64,000 nt of DNA from Proteobacteria bacterium UBA6503 (GTDB taxonomy: Bacteria; Pseudomonadota; Alphaproteobacteria; UBA1280; UBA6503), in assembly GCA_002436405.1 (NCBI GenBank), contig DJLZ01000005.1:248001-312000 (forward strand), given 5' to 3'. The notes under the pieces were generated by a model. The model was given only the letters and a program-made list of their open reading frames with translations. It ran no database searches and had not been told where the DNA came from. Positions 24,686-32,475 of this stretch are shown here, in pieces. The stretch's first letter is position 1; each line of letters starts with the position of its first letter. The position numbers were made by a program, and so were the translations under genes.

Positions 24686-27388
24686 ATGTCTAACTGGCTT
24701 CGGGTGCCAACCTTACAAGATCCTCGTCCGTATGCTGCATCCTTGCAGCTTTCTTTCCTTGTGATTGGCATGTACCTATTAGGCTTTAACCGCACATGGG
24801 GGCAGGTGCTGTTTATTGTGGGTGCTTGTATTGTGCTCGACTTTATTCTGCACTTTGTGATTCACCGTAAGCTGCTCTTTCCGTTTAGTGCGCTGCAAAC
24901 AGGTTTGTCGCTCGCTATTCTAACCAGCTTTGGTTTGGGCTTATGGTTGGCGCTGGTGCCTGTGTTTTTATCAATCCTTTCAAAGTATGTGGTCACCTAC
25001 AAAGGTCGCCATATTTTTAACCCGTCACTGTTTGGTCTTGCCGCTACCATTTACTTTATGGGCGACCTTATTGCCGTAAGCCCTGCAAAGCAGTGGGATG
25101 GCAGCGTAGGGGTGCTAGTTTATATTTTGGCGGGCGCCATTATTTTTGTAATGCCTAAGATTAAACGTACGGCGCTTGTGTTGTCGCTATTGGGATTCTT
25201 TGGGTTGCAGGTATTGGCCCGTGCATACTGGCTTACGCCTGAAATTCCGTTAGAGACGATCTTTTACGGCTTGTTCTTCTCGCCAGCGTTTTACTTGTTT
25301 GTGTTCTTCTTTTTGACTGACCCTGCCACAACGCCGAATGACCCTAAAAAACAAGTGGCCATGACGGCGGCCATTGTTTTGATTGATACGCTATTCCATG
25401 CGTTTCAAATTCTATCGAGTGTATTTTACGCGGGCTTTATTTACTTTGCGCTTCGTTGGTTATGGCTTGTGGCAAACGACGCCCTGAAAGAGCCTGATCT
25501 TAAACACCGCCTTAAACGCCTTGCCTTACCAGTGGCTGGGCCTGTTGTGGCCATGGCTGTGCTTGTAGGCTTAAGCTACGGGGTGCATGAGGCTGCAAAG
25601 GCGCACCTGCCAACCGTACAGGCTAACTTTAAGCTAGAACGCATGTATGTAGGCATTGAGGGCCGTAAGGGCGACACCCTTGATCAGATTGACCCCCGTG
25701 CAAAACACATTGCTAAATGGCTGCTGGCTGCGGGCGAGGGTGTCAATGTTGTGGATGTAAACAACGATGGCCTGCTGGATGTATTCTTGACCCAAACGCA
25801 AAAGCGTGGGGCTGACCGTGTGCAGCTTTATATTGCTAAGGCCCCATTTGTGTATGAGCAGTTTGCTTTACCTCAGTTGCAGCGCTACCGTGAAAATGAA
25901 AAACAAAACGGAGTGCCTGCCGGTGCTATGTTCTTTGATGCAGATAACGACGGCGATAAAGACCTGCTGATTCTTGCCCTTTCGGGTAAGCCAATGTTTT
26001 TGCAAAATATGCTCACTGAAACGGGTGAGCTTGGCTTTACCGAAGCACCACTACCTGGTGATGCCGCAGGCCATCAAAATGCCGTTGCCGTTACTGCGGC
26101 TGACTTTGATAACAACGGCTACCTAGATGTGGTGTGGAGTAATTACTTCCCTAAATACCATGAGGCTTACCCTGGCGCGCAGCGCTTACTGAATATCTTT
26201 AACCTACCTGAAGCTGAATATGAGGGCGATAACCGCCCACAGCATATTTTGTACAACAGCTGGGCTAATGCCACTAACGGTGGCCTAAGCCGTTATATGG
26301 CAGGTGGTGCAGGCGGCTTTGAAGATGTGGGCGACCCTTTTAACCGCACCACTTGGACGCTAGCACTTGGTGCAGCTGACCTTAACAACGATGGCCTGCA
26401 AGATATTTACTTTGCCAATGATAACGGCCCAGACGACATGTTTATGCAAAAAGCCAGCGGTAAGTTTATCCGCCTTATTGGCCTTAACCGTAGCGGTGTG
26501 GGTCGTGATACTTATAAAGGGATGAATGTCTCGTTTGCGGATTTTGATAAAAACGGCATGCCCGATATTTATGTTTCAAACATGCATGAACCTACACTTG
26601 TTGAAGGCAGCATGCTGTGGCTGAATAATACAAAAGAGGGCGAGTTTAACGGCAATGCCTTTACAAACTCAGCCAGTTCAAAAGGAACTTGGAACGAAAA
26701 GCGCTTTGGTTGGGGCGCTGGCGTGGGGGATTTAAACCTAGATGGCCAACCTGATATTGTGCAAGCGAACGGCATGATTGATACAAACTATGACTCACCA
26801 CTACTGTGCACCAGCTATTGGTATGCCTCAGGCCTACTTACGGGTGCCGTATCACAAGTATTACCGTATGCCGATAAATGGCCGTCAATGGTGGATAAAT
26901 GCATGTTTGCCGGTGAAAAGAACCGTGTATACCTTAACGAAGGTGGTTACTTTGCTGATGTTGCAGATGAAGTAGGTTTTGCAACGCCTAATACAGCACG
27001 TGCCATTGCCTTAGCTGACCTTGATAACGATGGCGACCTTGACGTTATTGTAGCGCATCCAACAGCTGCCCCAAGCTTTTATAAAAACACCCGTAATGAA
27101 CCCATGGGGGATTGGCTTGGCGTAAAGCTTGTGGGTAATGGCCAAACCTGTAACAGCGATGCTGTGGGTACACGTGTGCACCTAACCTATGGCGGTGCAG
27201 ACCCTGTAACGCTTGAACAGCGTGTATATGCTACGCAAGGAATGTCAGCCCAAGGCGACCAGCGCCTACTGTTTGGCCTAAATGGCTACAGCGGCATGGT
27301 GAAGCTAAAAGTTGATTGGTGCGGGCAGGGGGCTGATGTAACAACGGCCCAAGTTGCCTCGGGCCGTTATACAACTTTAAAGCAGTAG
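24686..27388 (+). CDS. Fusion of an RnfD/NqrB-like membrane domain with FG-GAP repeats and an ASPIC/UnbV domain
   Basis: A 900-residue protein. Residues 1 to about 305 hold some ten membrane helices; RPYAASLQLS at the start, GRHIFNPSLFGL near residue 110 and TDPATTP near 212 resemble RnfD/NqrB subunits of ion-pumping redox complexes, including the region that carries covalent flavin there. Residues about 350-800 contain seven calcium-binding FG-GAP/VCBS motifs (for example DVNNDGLLD, DADNDGDKD, DFDNNGYLD, DLNNDGLQD, DLDNDGDLD) that would fold as an extracytoplasmic beta-propeller. The last about 90 residues are an ASPIC/UnbV domain, as in CRTAC1-type proteins. No other Rnf or Nqr subunit is nearby. 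Function unknown; a membrane-tethered surface or periplasmic propeller is the safest description. Confidence 0.85.
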   Translation: MSNWLRVPTLQDPRPYAASLQLSFLVIGMYLLGFNRTWGQVLFIVGACIVLDFILHFVIHRKLLFPFSALQTGLSLAILTSFGLGLWLALVPVFLSILSKYVVTYKGRHIFNPSLFGLAATIYFMGDLIAVSPAKQWDGSVGVLVYILAGAIIFVMPKIKRTALVLSLLGFFGLQVLARAYWLTPEIPLETIFYGLFFSPAFYLFVFFFLTDPATTPNDPKKQVAMTAAIVLIDTLFHAFQILSSVFYAGFIYFALRWLWLVANDALKEPDLKHRLKRLALPVAGPVVAMAVLVGLSYGVHEAAKAHLPTVQANFKLERMYVGIEGRKGDTLDQIDPRAKHIAKWLLAAGEGVNVVDVNNDGLLDVFLTQTQKRGADRVQLYIAKAPFVYEQFALPQLQRYRENEKQNGVPAGAMFFDADNDGDKDLLILALSGKPMFLQNMLTETGELGFTEAPLPGDAAGHQNAVAVTAADFDNNGYLDVVWSNYFPKYHEAYPGAQRLLNIFNLPEAEYEGDNRPQHILYNSWANATNGGLSRYMAGGAGGFEDVGDPFNRTTWTLALGAADLNNDGLQDIYFANDNGPDDMFMQKASGKFIRLIGLNRSGVGRDTYKGMNVSFADFDKNGMPDIYVSNMHEPTLVEGSMLWLNNTKEGEFNGNAFTNSASSKGTWNEKRFGWGAGVGDLNLDGQPDIVQANGMIDTNYDSPLLCTSYWYASGLLTGAVSQVLPYADKWPSMVDKCMFAGEKNRVYLNEGGYFADVADEVGFATPNTARAIALADLDNDGDLDVIVAHPTAAPSFYKNTRNEPMGDWLGVKLVGNGQTCNSDAVGTRVHLTYGGADPVTLEQRVYATQGMSAQGDQRLLFGLNGYSGMVKLKVDWCGQGADVTTAQVASGRYTTLKQ

Positions 27389-28051
27389 TTATTTCTTCAA
27401 GAAAAAGCGTGCAAGCAGCACAAATACCATCGTAATAACCAGTACAGGAAGCATGTGGAAAATAGCCACGTGCTCTGGCGTGTCGAGGTAGCAGAAGTAT
27501 GAAGTAAATACAAAAGAAAGTGCTGTTGAAGCTAAAGCCGCTGAAAGGCCAATAACGTATGGGCGCACCGGAAAACTATCATGCAGCATCACAAACATAA
27601 GGACGGTCATTGCTGAAGCGGATGCCGTGAGCACGCTAGCACAACCAACGTGGCCTGAGTATGCCTCTTTTAGAAGGGCTTCGGCCGAAATATCGTACAC
27701 TGTGTAGCCAAGTGAAATAAACCAAAACACAAGTGCGCCGTAGCACATGGCTGCCCAAATACGGTGTTTTGCTGGGCTATCAGGGATACCCAGTTTAAAG
27801 CCACTATAGGCACATACAGCAGACATAAAGAGCAATACTACTGACTTTACAAGGAACACACCTTCGTAAAGTTTATTGTCTTCAGGGCGCACCCCAAGCA
27901 GTAGGATAATAAGGCTAATCAGAATAACTGAGGCGACAAACCAAATAGCCATGTTTTTACAAGGGCGCTTGCACTTTACAGGCTTAAGGCCATCGCACAT
28001 AGCTGCGATGATAGAATCAGTCTTTTGTTGCTTTGTATCGTGTTTCGTCAT
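27389..28051 (-). CDS. nrsF: NrsF-type (DUF1109) anti-sigma factor
   Basis: A 220-residue protein with six predicted membrane helices, the DUF1109/NrsF layout. The N-terminus (DGLKPVK) and two Cys in the expected places, HVGC near residue 137 and YFCYLDTPEH near residue 187, match the family; in Caulobacter NrsF two such Cys are needed to sense stress. It would hold the adjacent ECF sigma factor at the membrane. Its ATG follows the sigma factor stop after one base, so the pair is co-translated. Extra Cys in the N-terminus (KCKRPCK) are not typical. Confidence 0.85.
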   Translation of the reverse strand: MTKHDTKQQKTDSIIAAMCDGLKPVKCKRPCKNMAIWFVASVILISLIILLLGVRPEDNKLYEGVFLVKSVVLLFMSAVCAYSGFKLGIPDSPAKHRIWAAMCYGALVFWFISLGYTVYDISAEALLKEAYSGHVGCASVLTASASAMTVLMFVMLHDSFPVRPYVIGLSAALASTALSFVFTSYFCYLDTPEHVAIFHMLPVLVITMVFVLLARFFLKK

Positions 28052-28052
28052 G

Positions 28053-28601
28053 TTATTGGCGTTCCAAAAATGTCTTCAACGTTTTATAGGCGCGGTGCGC
28101 AGCTACTTTAACTGTGGTTGGTTTCATACCCATCACTTTGCCAGCTTCGTCCGCTGTTAAACCATGTAGCTTCATCAGAATAACAGCCTGGCGAGGCTTT
28201 TCAGGAAGCTGCGCAAGAGCATTCATAAGGTCGTGCCTATCAAGCGCTTGCATTTGTTTATTCGCATCGTCTTGGAAAAAGGTTTCAATGTCTTCACCGG
28301 TTGAAAGCTCATCTTCTTTATTGCGGCCAACCTTACGGAAGGCATCAATGGTCTTATAGCGAATAATCGCATTAAACCAAGGCATGAAGGGCTTTGATGA
28401 ATCATAGGTATGGCGGGCGTTGTGAATCCCGAAAAGAACTTCCTGAACGATATCTTCTACCAAAGCAGGGTCGTACACTTTGCTTCGTACAAACTTGGTA
28501 GCAACAAGGCGCATTTCGTTTAGCAGCTTATTATAAGCGGTGCTATTACCGTTTTGCGCTTTGACCATAAGGTCCTGCCATTGGTCAGTATTGGTGGCCA
28601 T
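28053..28601 (-). CDS. ECF sigma factor (SigF type)
   Basis: A 182-residue sigma factor. Region 2 contains LVEDIVQEVLFGIHNARHTY and region 4 contains LPEKPRQAVILMKLHGLTADEAG, with a helix-turn-helix near the end. Pairing with a DUF1109 protein places it in the SigF-NrsF (ECF16) group, which in Caulobacter responds to heavy metals and redox stress. Its target promoters cannot be assigned from this window. Confidence 0.9.
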   Translation of the reverse strand: MATNTDQWQDLMVKAQNGNSTAYNKLLNEMRLVATKFVRSKVYDPALVEDIVQEVLFGIHNARHTYDSSKPFMPWFNAIIRYKTIDAFRKVGRNKEDELSTGEDIETFFQDDANKQMQALDRHDLMNALAQLPEKPRQAVILMKLHGLTADEAGKVMGMKPTTVKVAAHRAYKTLKTFLERQ

Positions 28602-28647
28602 TGTGAGCAGCTATCATCCATAAAGTTAATAAAAAGTAACCAGTAAT

Positions 28648-28676
28648 AAAAAAGCAGCCAATTAAGGCTGCTTTTT
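28648..28676 (-). terminator. Terminator after tRNA-Asn
   Basis: Stem AAAAAGCAGCC / GGCTGCTTTTT with a 5-6 nt loop; on the minus strand it lies 7 nt past the end of tRNA-Asn and runs into T residues. Confidence 0.85.
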
Positions 28677-28682
28677 GGAATC

Positions 28683-28758
28683 TGGCTCCGATGGCAGGAC
28701 TCGAACCTGCGACCCAATGATTAACAGTCATTTGCTCTACCAACTGAGCTACATCGGA
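28683..28758 (-). tRNA. tRNA-Asn (anticodon GTT)
   Basis: Complete cloverleaf on the minus strand: acceptor stem TCCGATG / CATCGGA, anticodon loop CTGTTAA giving GTT, T-arm GGTTCGAGTCC, discriminator G and encoded CCA. Confidence 0.97.
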
Positions 28759-28860
28759 ATAACTAATAACCATTCTATGCCATTATTTAACCTGAAAGCC
28801 TAGCAAAAAATGACTCTGTGCTAAAAACTTGGGCAAAAAGTGCGTATATGGTTATTTAAG

Positions 28861-28937
28861 TGGAGGCGGAGACGGGATTCGAACCCGTGAATGACGGTTT
28901 TGCAAACCGCAGCGTTAGACCTCTTCGCCACCCCGCC
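28861..28937 (-). tRNA. tRNA-Cys (anticodon GCA)
   Basis: Cloverleaf on the minus strand: acceptor stem GGCGGGG / CTCCGCC, anticodon loop TTGCAAA giving GCA, T-arm GGGTTCGAATCCC, discriminator T and encoded CCA. It is about 100 nt upstream of tRNA-Asn and may share a transcript with it. The rest of 28938-29113 shows only the promoter listed below. Confidence 0.96.
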
Positions 28938-29036
28938 GCCTAAAGTTCCCTAATGGGCAACAGCAACATGTTTAATAGATTGTTTAAGTTTCGTCAATGG
29001 TAAGTTTTGTAATCGTGCCTTTAAGGCGTAATTGAG

Positions 29037-29065
29037 TTGCAAAATAGGGCTTTTTTGCGTACAAA
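29037..29065 (+). promoter_or_regulatory. Promoter of the PCMT-like/rhodanese/tolC unit
   Basis: TTGCAA-N17-TACAAA. A second TATAAT further down (near 29082) lacks a good -35 partner. Confidence 0.5.
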
Positions 29066-29113
29066 TTAAGGACCTGCAAAACTTATAATGCAAATAATAA
29101 AAGTGTCTGATCA

Positions 29114-29779
29114 ATGCAAGCTGTAAAACTTACCTCAGAAGCCCGCCTAAATATGGTTGATAACCAACTACGTCCTAATAAAGTTGCTCGTGGCCCAGTG
29201 CTGCAACGCTTTATGGATGTCCCACGTGAACCTTTTGCTGACGTTGGCTCGGCTGCCCAAGCTTACGTGGATAACCTTTTGCCAATGGGCCAAGGCCGCG
29301 TGATGTTTGCACCGCTAACCCTTGCACGTATGCTGCAAGAGCTTAACCTAACTGCTGAAGATAACGTGCTGATTGTTGCAGGTGGCACAGGCTACACAGC
29401 TGCGATTGCTGCACCACTTGTTAAAAAGGTAACCTTGGTAGAAGAAAACAACTACCTGCTTGATGTTGCCCGTAGCGCAACCATTGACCTTCACTTGAAC
29501 AACATCGAATTTGTTAAATCAAGCCCAGAAGAGGGGCTTGCTAAAAACGCACCGTACAACGTTATTATCATCGATGCTGCTGTAGAAGAGGTGCCACAAG
29601 CCCTTATTGAACAGCTTGCCGAAAATGGCCGCATTGGTGCTGTAGTTGGTAAAGGTAAAGACCTAAAGCAAGCCACAGTTTACGTTAAAGTAGGTAAAAC
29701 ACTATTTGAAGAAAGCCTATTTGAGACTAAAGGCACCGTTCTAGATAACTTTAAACAAAAAGAAACCTTTGTTTTTTAG
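29114..29779 (+). CDS. Divergent protein-L-isoaspartate methyltransferase-like protein
   Basis: A 221-residue protein of the PCMT superfamily. The S-adenosylmethionine-binding glycine motif reads VLIVAGGTGYTAAI, where a canonical Pcm (47562 in this window) has VLEIGTGSGYQAAI, and the usual substrate motif around GQTISQP is replaced by GQGRVMFAPL. It may therefore bind SAM poorly or not act on isoaspartate. Alphaproteobacteria regularly carry such a gene upstream of tolC, which supports the assignment. Rhodanese and tolC follow on the same strand. Confidence 0.8.
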   Translation: MQAVKLTSEARLNMVDNQLRPNKVARGPVLQRFMDVPREPFADVGSAAQAYVDNLLPMGQGRVMFAPLTLARMLQELNLTAEDNVLIVAGGTGYTAAIAAPLVKKVTLVEENNYLLDVARSATIDLHLNNIEFVKSSPEEGLAKNAPYNVIIIDAAVEEVPQALIEQLAENGRIGAVVGKGKDLKQATVYVKVGKTLFEESLFETKGTVLDNFKQKETFVF

Positions 29780-29820
29780 CCGCTTGAACGTTTAACCCAA
29801 GTCAAAAGAGAGTATGTATT

Positions 29821-30144
29821 ATGTTTAGTGAAATCACACCATCAGACCTTAAAGAAAAGATTGCAAATAAGACTGAACTTCACCTGCTTGATGTTCGTGA
29901 AAGTGCTGAGCTTGATTTGGCTAAAATTGAAGACCACCCTTTGATTCACATCCCTCTAAACCAACTACCAGAACGCTACAAAGAACTACCTGCTGATGCT
30001 GAAATTACCATCATCTGTCGTTCAGGTGGCCGCTCAGGTCAGGCATGCCGTTACCTTGCCAGCATGGGCTACAAAGTGGTTAACTTAGAAGGGGGCATGC
30101 TTCGCTGGGCGAAGGACGTTGACCCTGAAATGGAAATTGAATAA
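29821..30144 (+). CDS. Rhodanese-like sulfurtransferase domain protein
   Basis: A 107-residue single-domain rhodanese. LLDVRESAELDLAKI is the CH2A-type motif and IICRSGGRSGQA carries the active-site Cys at residue about 72. Such proteins carry sulfane sulfur; the physiological partner is unknown. It lies between the PCMT-like gene and tolC with gaps of 41 and 22 nt. Confidence 0.92.
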   Translation: MFSEITPSDLKEKIANKTELHLLDVRESAELDLAKIEDHPLIHIPLNQLPERYKELPADAEITIICRSGGRSGQACRYLASMGYKVVNLEGGMLRWAKDVDPEMEIE

Positions 30145-30166
30145 ACCTACCCGGGGACATAACTGA

Positions 30167-31573
30167 ATGATTTTAAAGAAAATTGCGTTTTCTATTCCGC
30201 TAATTTTTCTGAGTCAGTCTGCGTCGGCGCTCACACTACCCGAAGCACTTGAATCTACTCTTGAAGCAAACCCAACGCTTGCTTCACAGCGCGAACTTAC
30301 AAAACAATTTGAACAGCAAGAGCAAATCGACCTTGGCTACTTATTGCCTGAGGTTTCAGCTGTCGGCTCGGTTACTGTAAAAGACGAGCGTAAATTTGGT
30401 GGCGGCACAACCGTTAATAACTCACCAAAATCGTATGGTCTTTTAGCTCGTCAGCCTTTGTTTATGGGTGGCGAATATACAAACCGTCTGGGCCGCTCAG
30501 AAAATCTTTTCGAATCTGCTGAAGCTACAATGCTGCAAACTGAGCAAGACACTTTGCTGCTGGCCGCCGAAGCCTACCTTAATGTTATGCTCAACCAACG
30601 CATTCTTGAACTTAATAACTTTCAGGTTGATGTTCTAAGTAAGCAGCTTGAAGCTGCAGATGCTCGTTTTGAACTGGGTGAGGTTACTAAAACCGATGTA
30701 TCACAAGCGCAAGCCCGCCTAGCTGTAACCCGTGCAGCTGCTGTTGCTGCCCGTGGTAACCTTATTACTAGTAAAGCCGTATTCCGTGAGATTGTTGGCC
30801 TAGAAGCTGAAGACCTAAGTTGGCCTGAGGGCATCCAGTTTGATCCGCCAGCTGACATTGAAGAGGCGCTAGACCGTGTATTGAACGAACACCCACAAGT
30901 GGTGGCCGCTCAAAAGAATGTAGATGCTGAAAAGCATGGCGTACGCCAAGCCCGCAGCAGCTTTATGCCTGATGTAACAGCTGAAGCCCGCATTAACCGT
31001 GTAGAAGACGGTGTGTCATTCCAAGGTAATGGTTCAATTGATGAAGTAAGCCTTGTTGTGAATGCTGAATTTCCGCTTTTCCGTGGTGGTCGTACAGTGG
31101 GTGAGGTTAAGCAAGCCCTTGCCACACGCCGTGAAGCTGAAAACAACCTACATGCTGCTCGTCGTCTTGTGCAGCGTGAGCTTGTAGATGCTTTTAACAA
31201 CTATCAAACAGTCCGTGCTGAGCTTATCTCACGTGAAGAAGCTGTGCGTGCGAACCTTGTGGCATACGATGGCGTAAGCCAAGAGTCTTTGCTAGGTGCT
31301 CGTACAACCCTTGACTTGCTAGACGCTGAGCAAGAATTGCTACAAGCACGTGTAGACGAAGTAACCGCCCGCCATGGTAAGTTGCTGAGTACTTTCCGCT
31401 TACTTTCAGCAATGGGCCACCTGACAGGTGATCAGCTTGCGGCGATTTGGCCTCAGTTTGACTCAGGCCCAGATACGCCTGCACTTGAAGAGGTTAGCAA
31501 TGATCCTCAAAACCCAGAAAATACTGAAGACCCTGAGGTTGAGGTTAAACCTACCGAAGCTACTGAAGAATAA
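30167..31573 (+). CDS. tolC: TolC family outer membrane efflux protein
   Basis: A 468-residue protein with a Sec signal peptide (cleavage after SASA near residue 21) and two outer-membrane efflux repeats rich in long helices, as in TolC channel-tunnels used by type I secretion and RND pumps. The C-terminal 40 residues are acidic and Pro/Glu-rich (TEDPEVEVKPTEATEE) and lie beyond the channel. Position before popZ-valS, with the LOG and secreted genes inserted between, follows the alphaproteobacterial order tolC-popZ-valS. Confidence 0.93.
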   Translation: MILKKIAFSIPLIFLSQSASALTLPEALESTLEANPTLASQRELTKQFEQQEQIDLGYLLPEVSAVGSVTVKDERKFGGGTTVNNSPKSYGLLARQPLFMGGEYTNRLGRSENLFESAEATMLQTEQDTLLLAAEAYLNVMLNQRILELNNFQVDVLSKQLEAADARFELGEVTKTDVSQAQARLAVTRAAAVAARGNLITSKAVFREIVGLEAEDLSWPEGIQFDPPADIEEALDRVLNEHPQVVAAQKNVDAEKHGVRQARSSFMPDVTAEARINRVEDGVSFQGNGSIDEVSLVVNAEFPLFRGGRTVGEVKQALATRREAENNLHAARRLVQRELVDAFNNYQTVRAELISREEAVRANLVAYDGVSQESLLGARTTLDLLDAEQELLQARVDEVTARHGKLLSTFRLLSAMGHLTGDQLAAIWPQFDSGPDTPALEEVSNDPQNPENTEDPEVEVKPTEATEE

Positions 31574-31578
31574 AAAAA

Positions 31579-31609
31579 GAACCTGCCAAACGGCAGGTTC
31601 TTTTTTTTT
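31579..31609. terminator. Bidirectional terminator between tolC and the secreted gene cluster
   Basis: Stem GAACCTGCC / GGCAGGTTC with loop AAAC, nine T after it on the plus strand and seven on the minus strand. Confidence 0.92.
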
Positions 31610-31624
31610 AATAAATAGGGCAGC

Positions 31625-32026
31625 TTACTGCGAAGTTGTACCCACTGGGCAATCAGCAGCGGTACGGCTAATACCATCATCACCACGGATAACGCTAATA
31701 CGGTCAACCTCGGTGCCATTGCTATAAAGCACAAGGGTTGTTGGGTTATTGGTGTTCGGCAGCCACTCGTGTGTAATACCAGCAAGGTCAACACAGTTGG
31801 TGCCGTCAAAGGTTTGGCCGTTTGCATTGCAGCTTTCTAGGCGACCTGCAAAGTTATCAAGGTCGTCAAGGCGGTCATCAATACGCACAAGCTCGTCCAG
31901 GCAGGCAGACTCTTGCGCTGCGTTTGAGCTCATACCACGGGCTGATTTGTTTTGTGCAACGGCTGTGCTTACGCTCAATGTCGCAAGTAGCAGGCCCAAG
32001 CATGTGTATTTAAAAGTGTTTTTCAT
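31625..32026 (-). CDS. Secreted paralogue 1, hypothetical
   Basis: A small secreted protein (133 residues from the third ATG) with a Sec signal peptide ending AVAQ. After it come a KSARGM motif, a predicted coiled coil (about residues 42-65) and a SCNANGQTFDGTNC segment; these parts recur in the two upstream neighbours. Three ATG stand in tandem (32032-32024); AGGGG abuts the first and is 6 nt from the third, so I start at 32026. It is the last gene of a three-gene minus-strand run. No known domain recognised. Confidence 0.75.
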   Translation of the reverse strand: MKNTFKYTCLGLLLATLSVSTAVAQNKSARGMSSNAAQESACLDELVRIDDRLDDLDNFAGRLESCNANGQTFDGTNCVDLAGITHEWLPNTNNPTTLVLYSNGTEVDRISVIRGDDGISRTAADCPVGTTSQ

Positions 32027-32040
32027 CATCATCCCCTAAA

Positions 32041-32463
32041 TTATCCACCAAATGGCACAACGTTAACAGCGCCGTTTTCACCATCTAGGTTGTAGTAGCG
32101 TGCGTTTGAAGGGCCCGAGTCACCCATGTAGTTGCCGTTGGTATCCTGAATGTACAGGCGCTTTTGCGTACCTGTATCTTCAAAGCGGATATCCACTGGC
32201 AGCAAACCGTTGGTGCAACTGCCGTCTTCTTCAGAAAGTTGGCCGGTTGCAGCACAGGCTTCAATTTGCGTAGTGATATCTGTGATGCGGGTCACCGTTA
32301 GGCCAAGGTCACGCACTTGTGGTGCCGCAACCGAAATAGCATCGCTACCGGCGTTCACCCCGCGGCCCGATACAGTCTGAGCCATAGCAGAATTTGGAAC
32401 CAGAGCAGGGGCCACGCCAACCGCTAATGCGGTGATTGTGAAAAGTGATTTATATAGTTTCAT
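32041..32463 (-). CDS. Secreted paralogue 2, hypothetical
   Basis: A 140-residue secreted protein with a signal peptide ending NSAMAQ, then SGRGV, a helical stretch with TRITDITTQIEAC, a Gly/Cys segment and the strand-like RLYIQDTNGN. It matches paralogues 1 and 3 in this order of parts. It also begins with three tandem ATG behind AAGGGG; the third (32463) has the best spacing. The gap to paralogue 1 is 14 nt. Function unknown; the short size and repeated design suggest surface or pilus-like subunits, but this is only a guess. Confidence 0.75.
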   Translation of the reverse strand: MKLYKSLFTITALAVGVAPALVPNSAMAQTVSGRGVNAGSDAISVAAPQVRDLGLTVTRITDITTQIEACAATGQLSEEDGSCTNGLLPVDIRFEDTGTQKRLYIQDTNGNYMGDSGPSNARYYNLDGENGAVNVVPFGG

Positions 32464-32475
32464 CATCATTACCCC

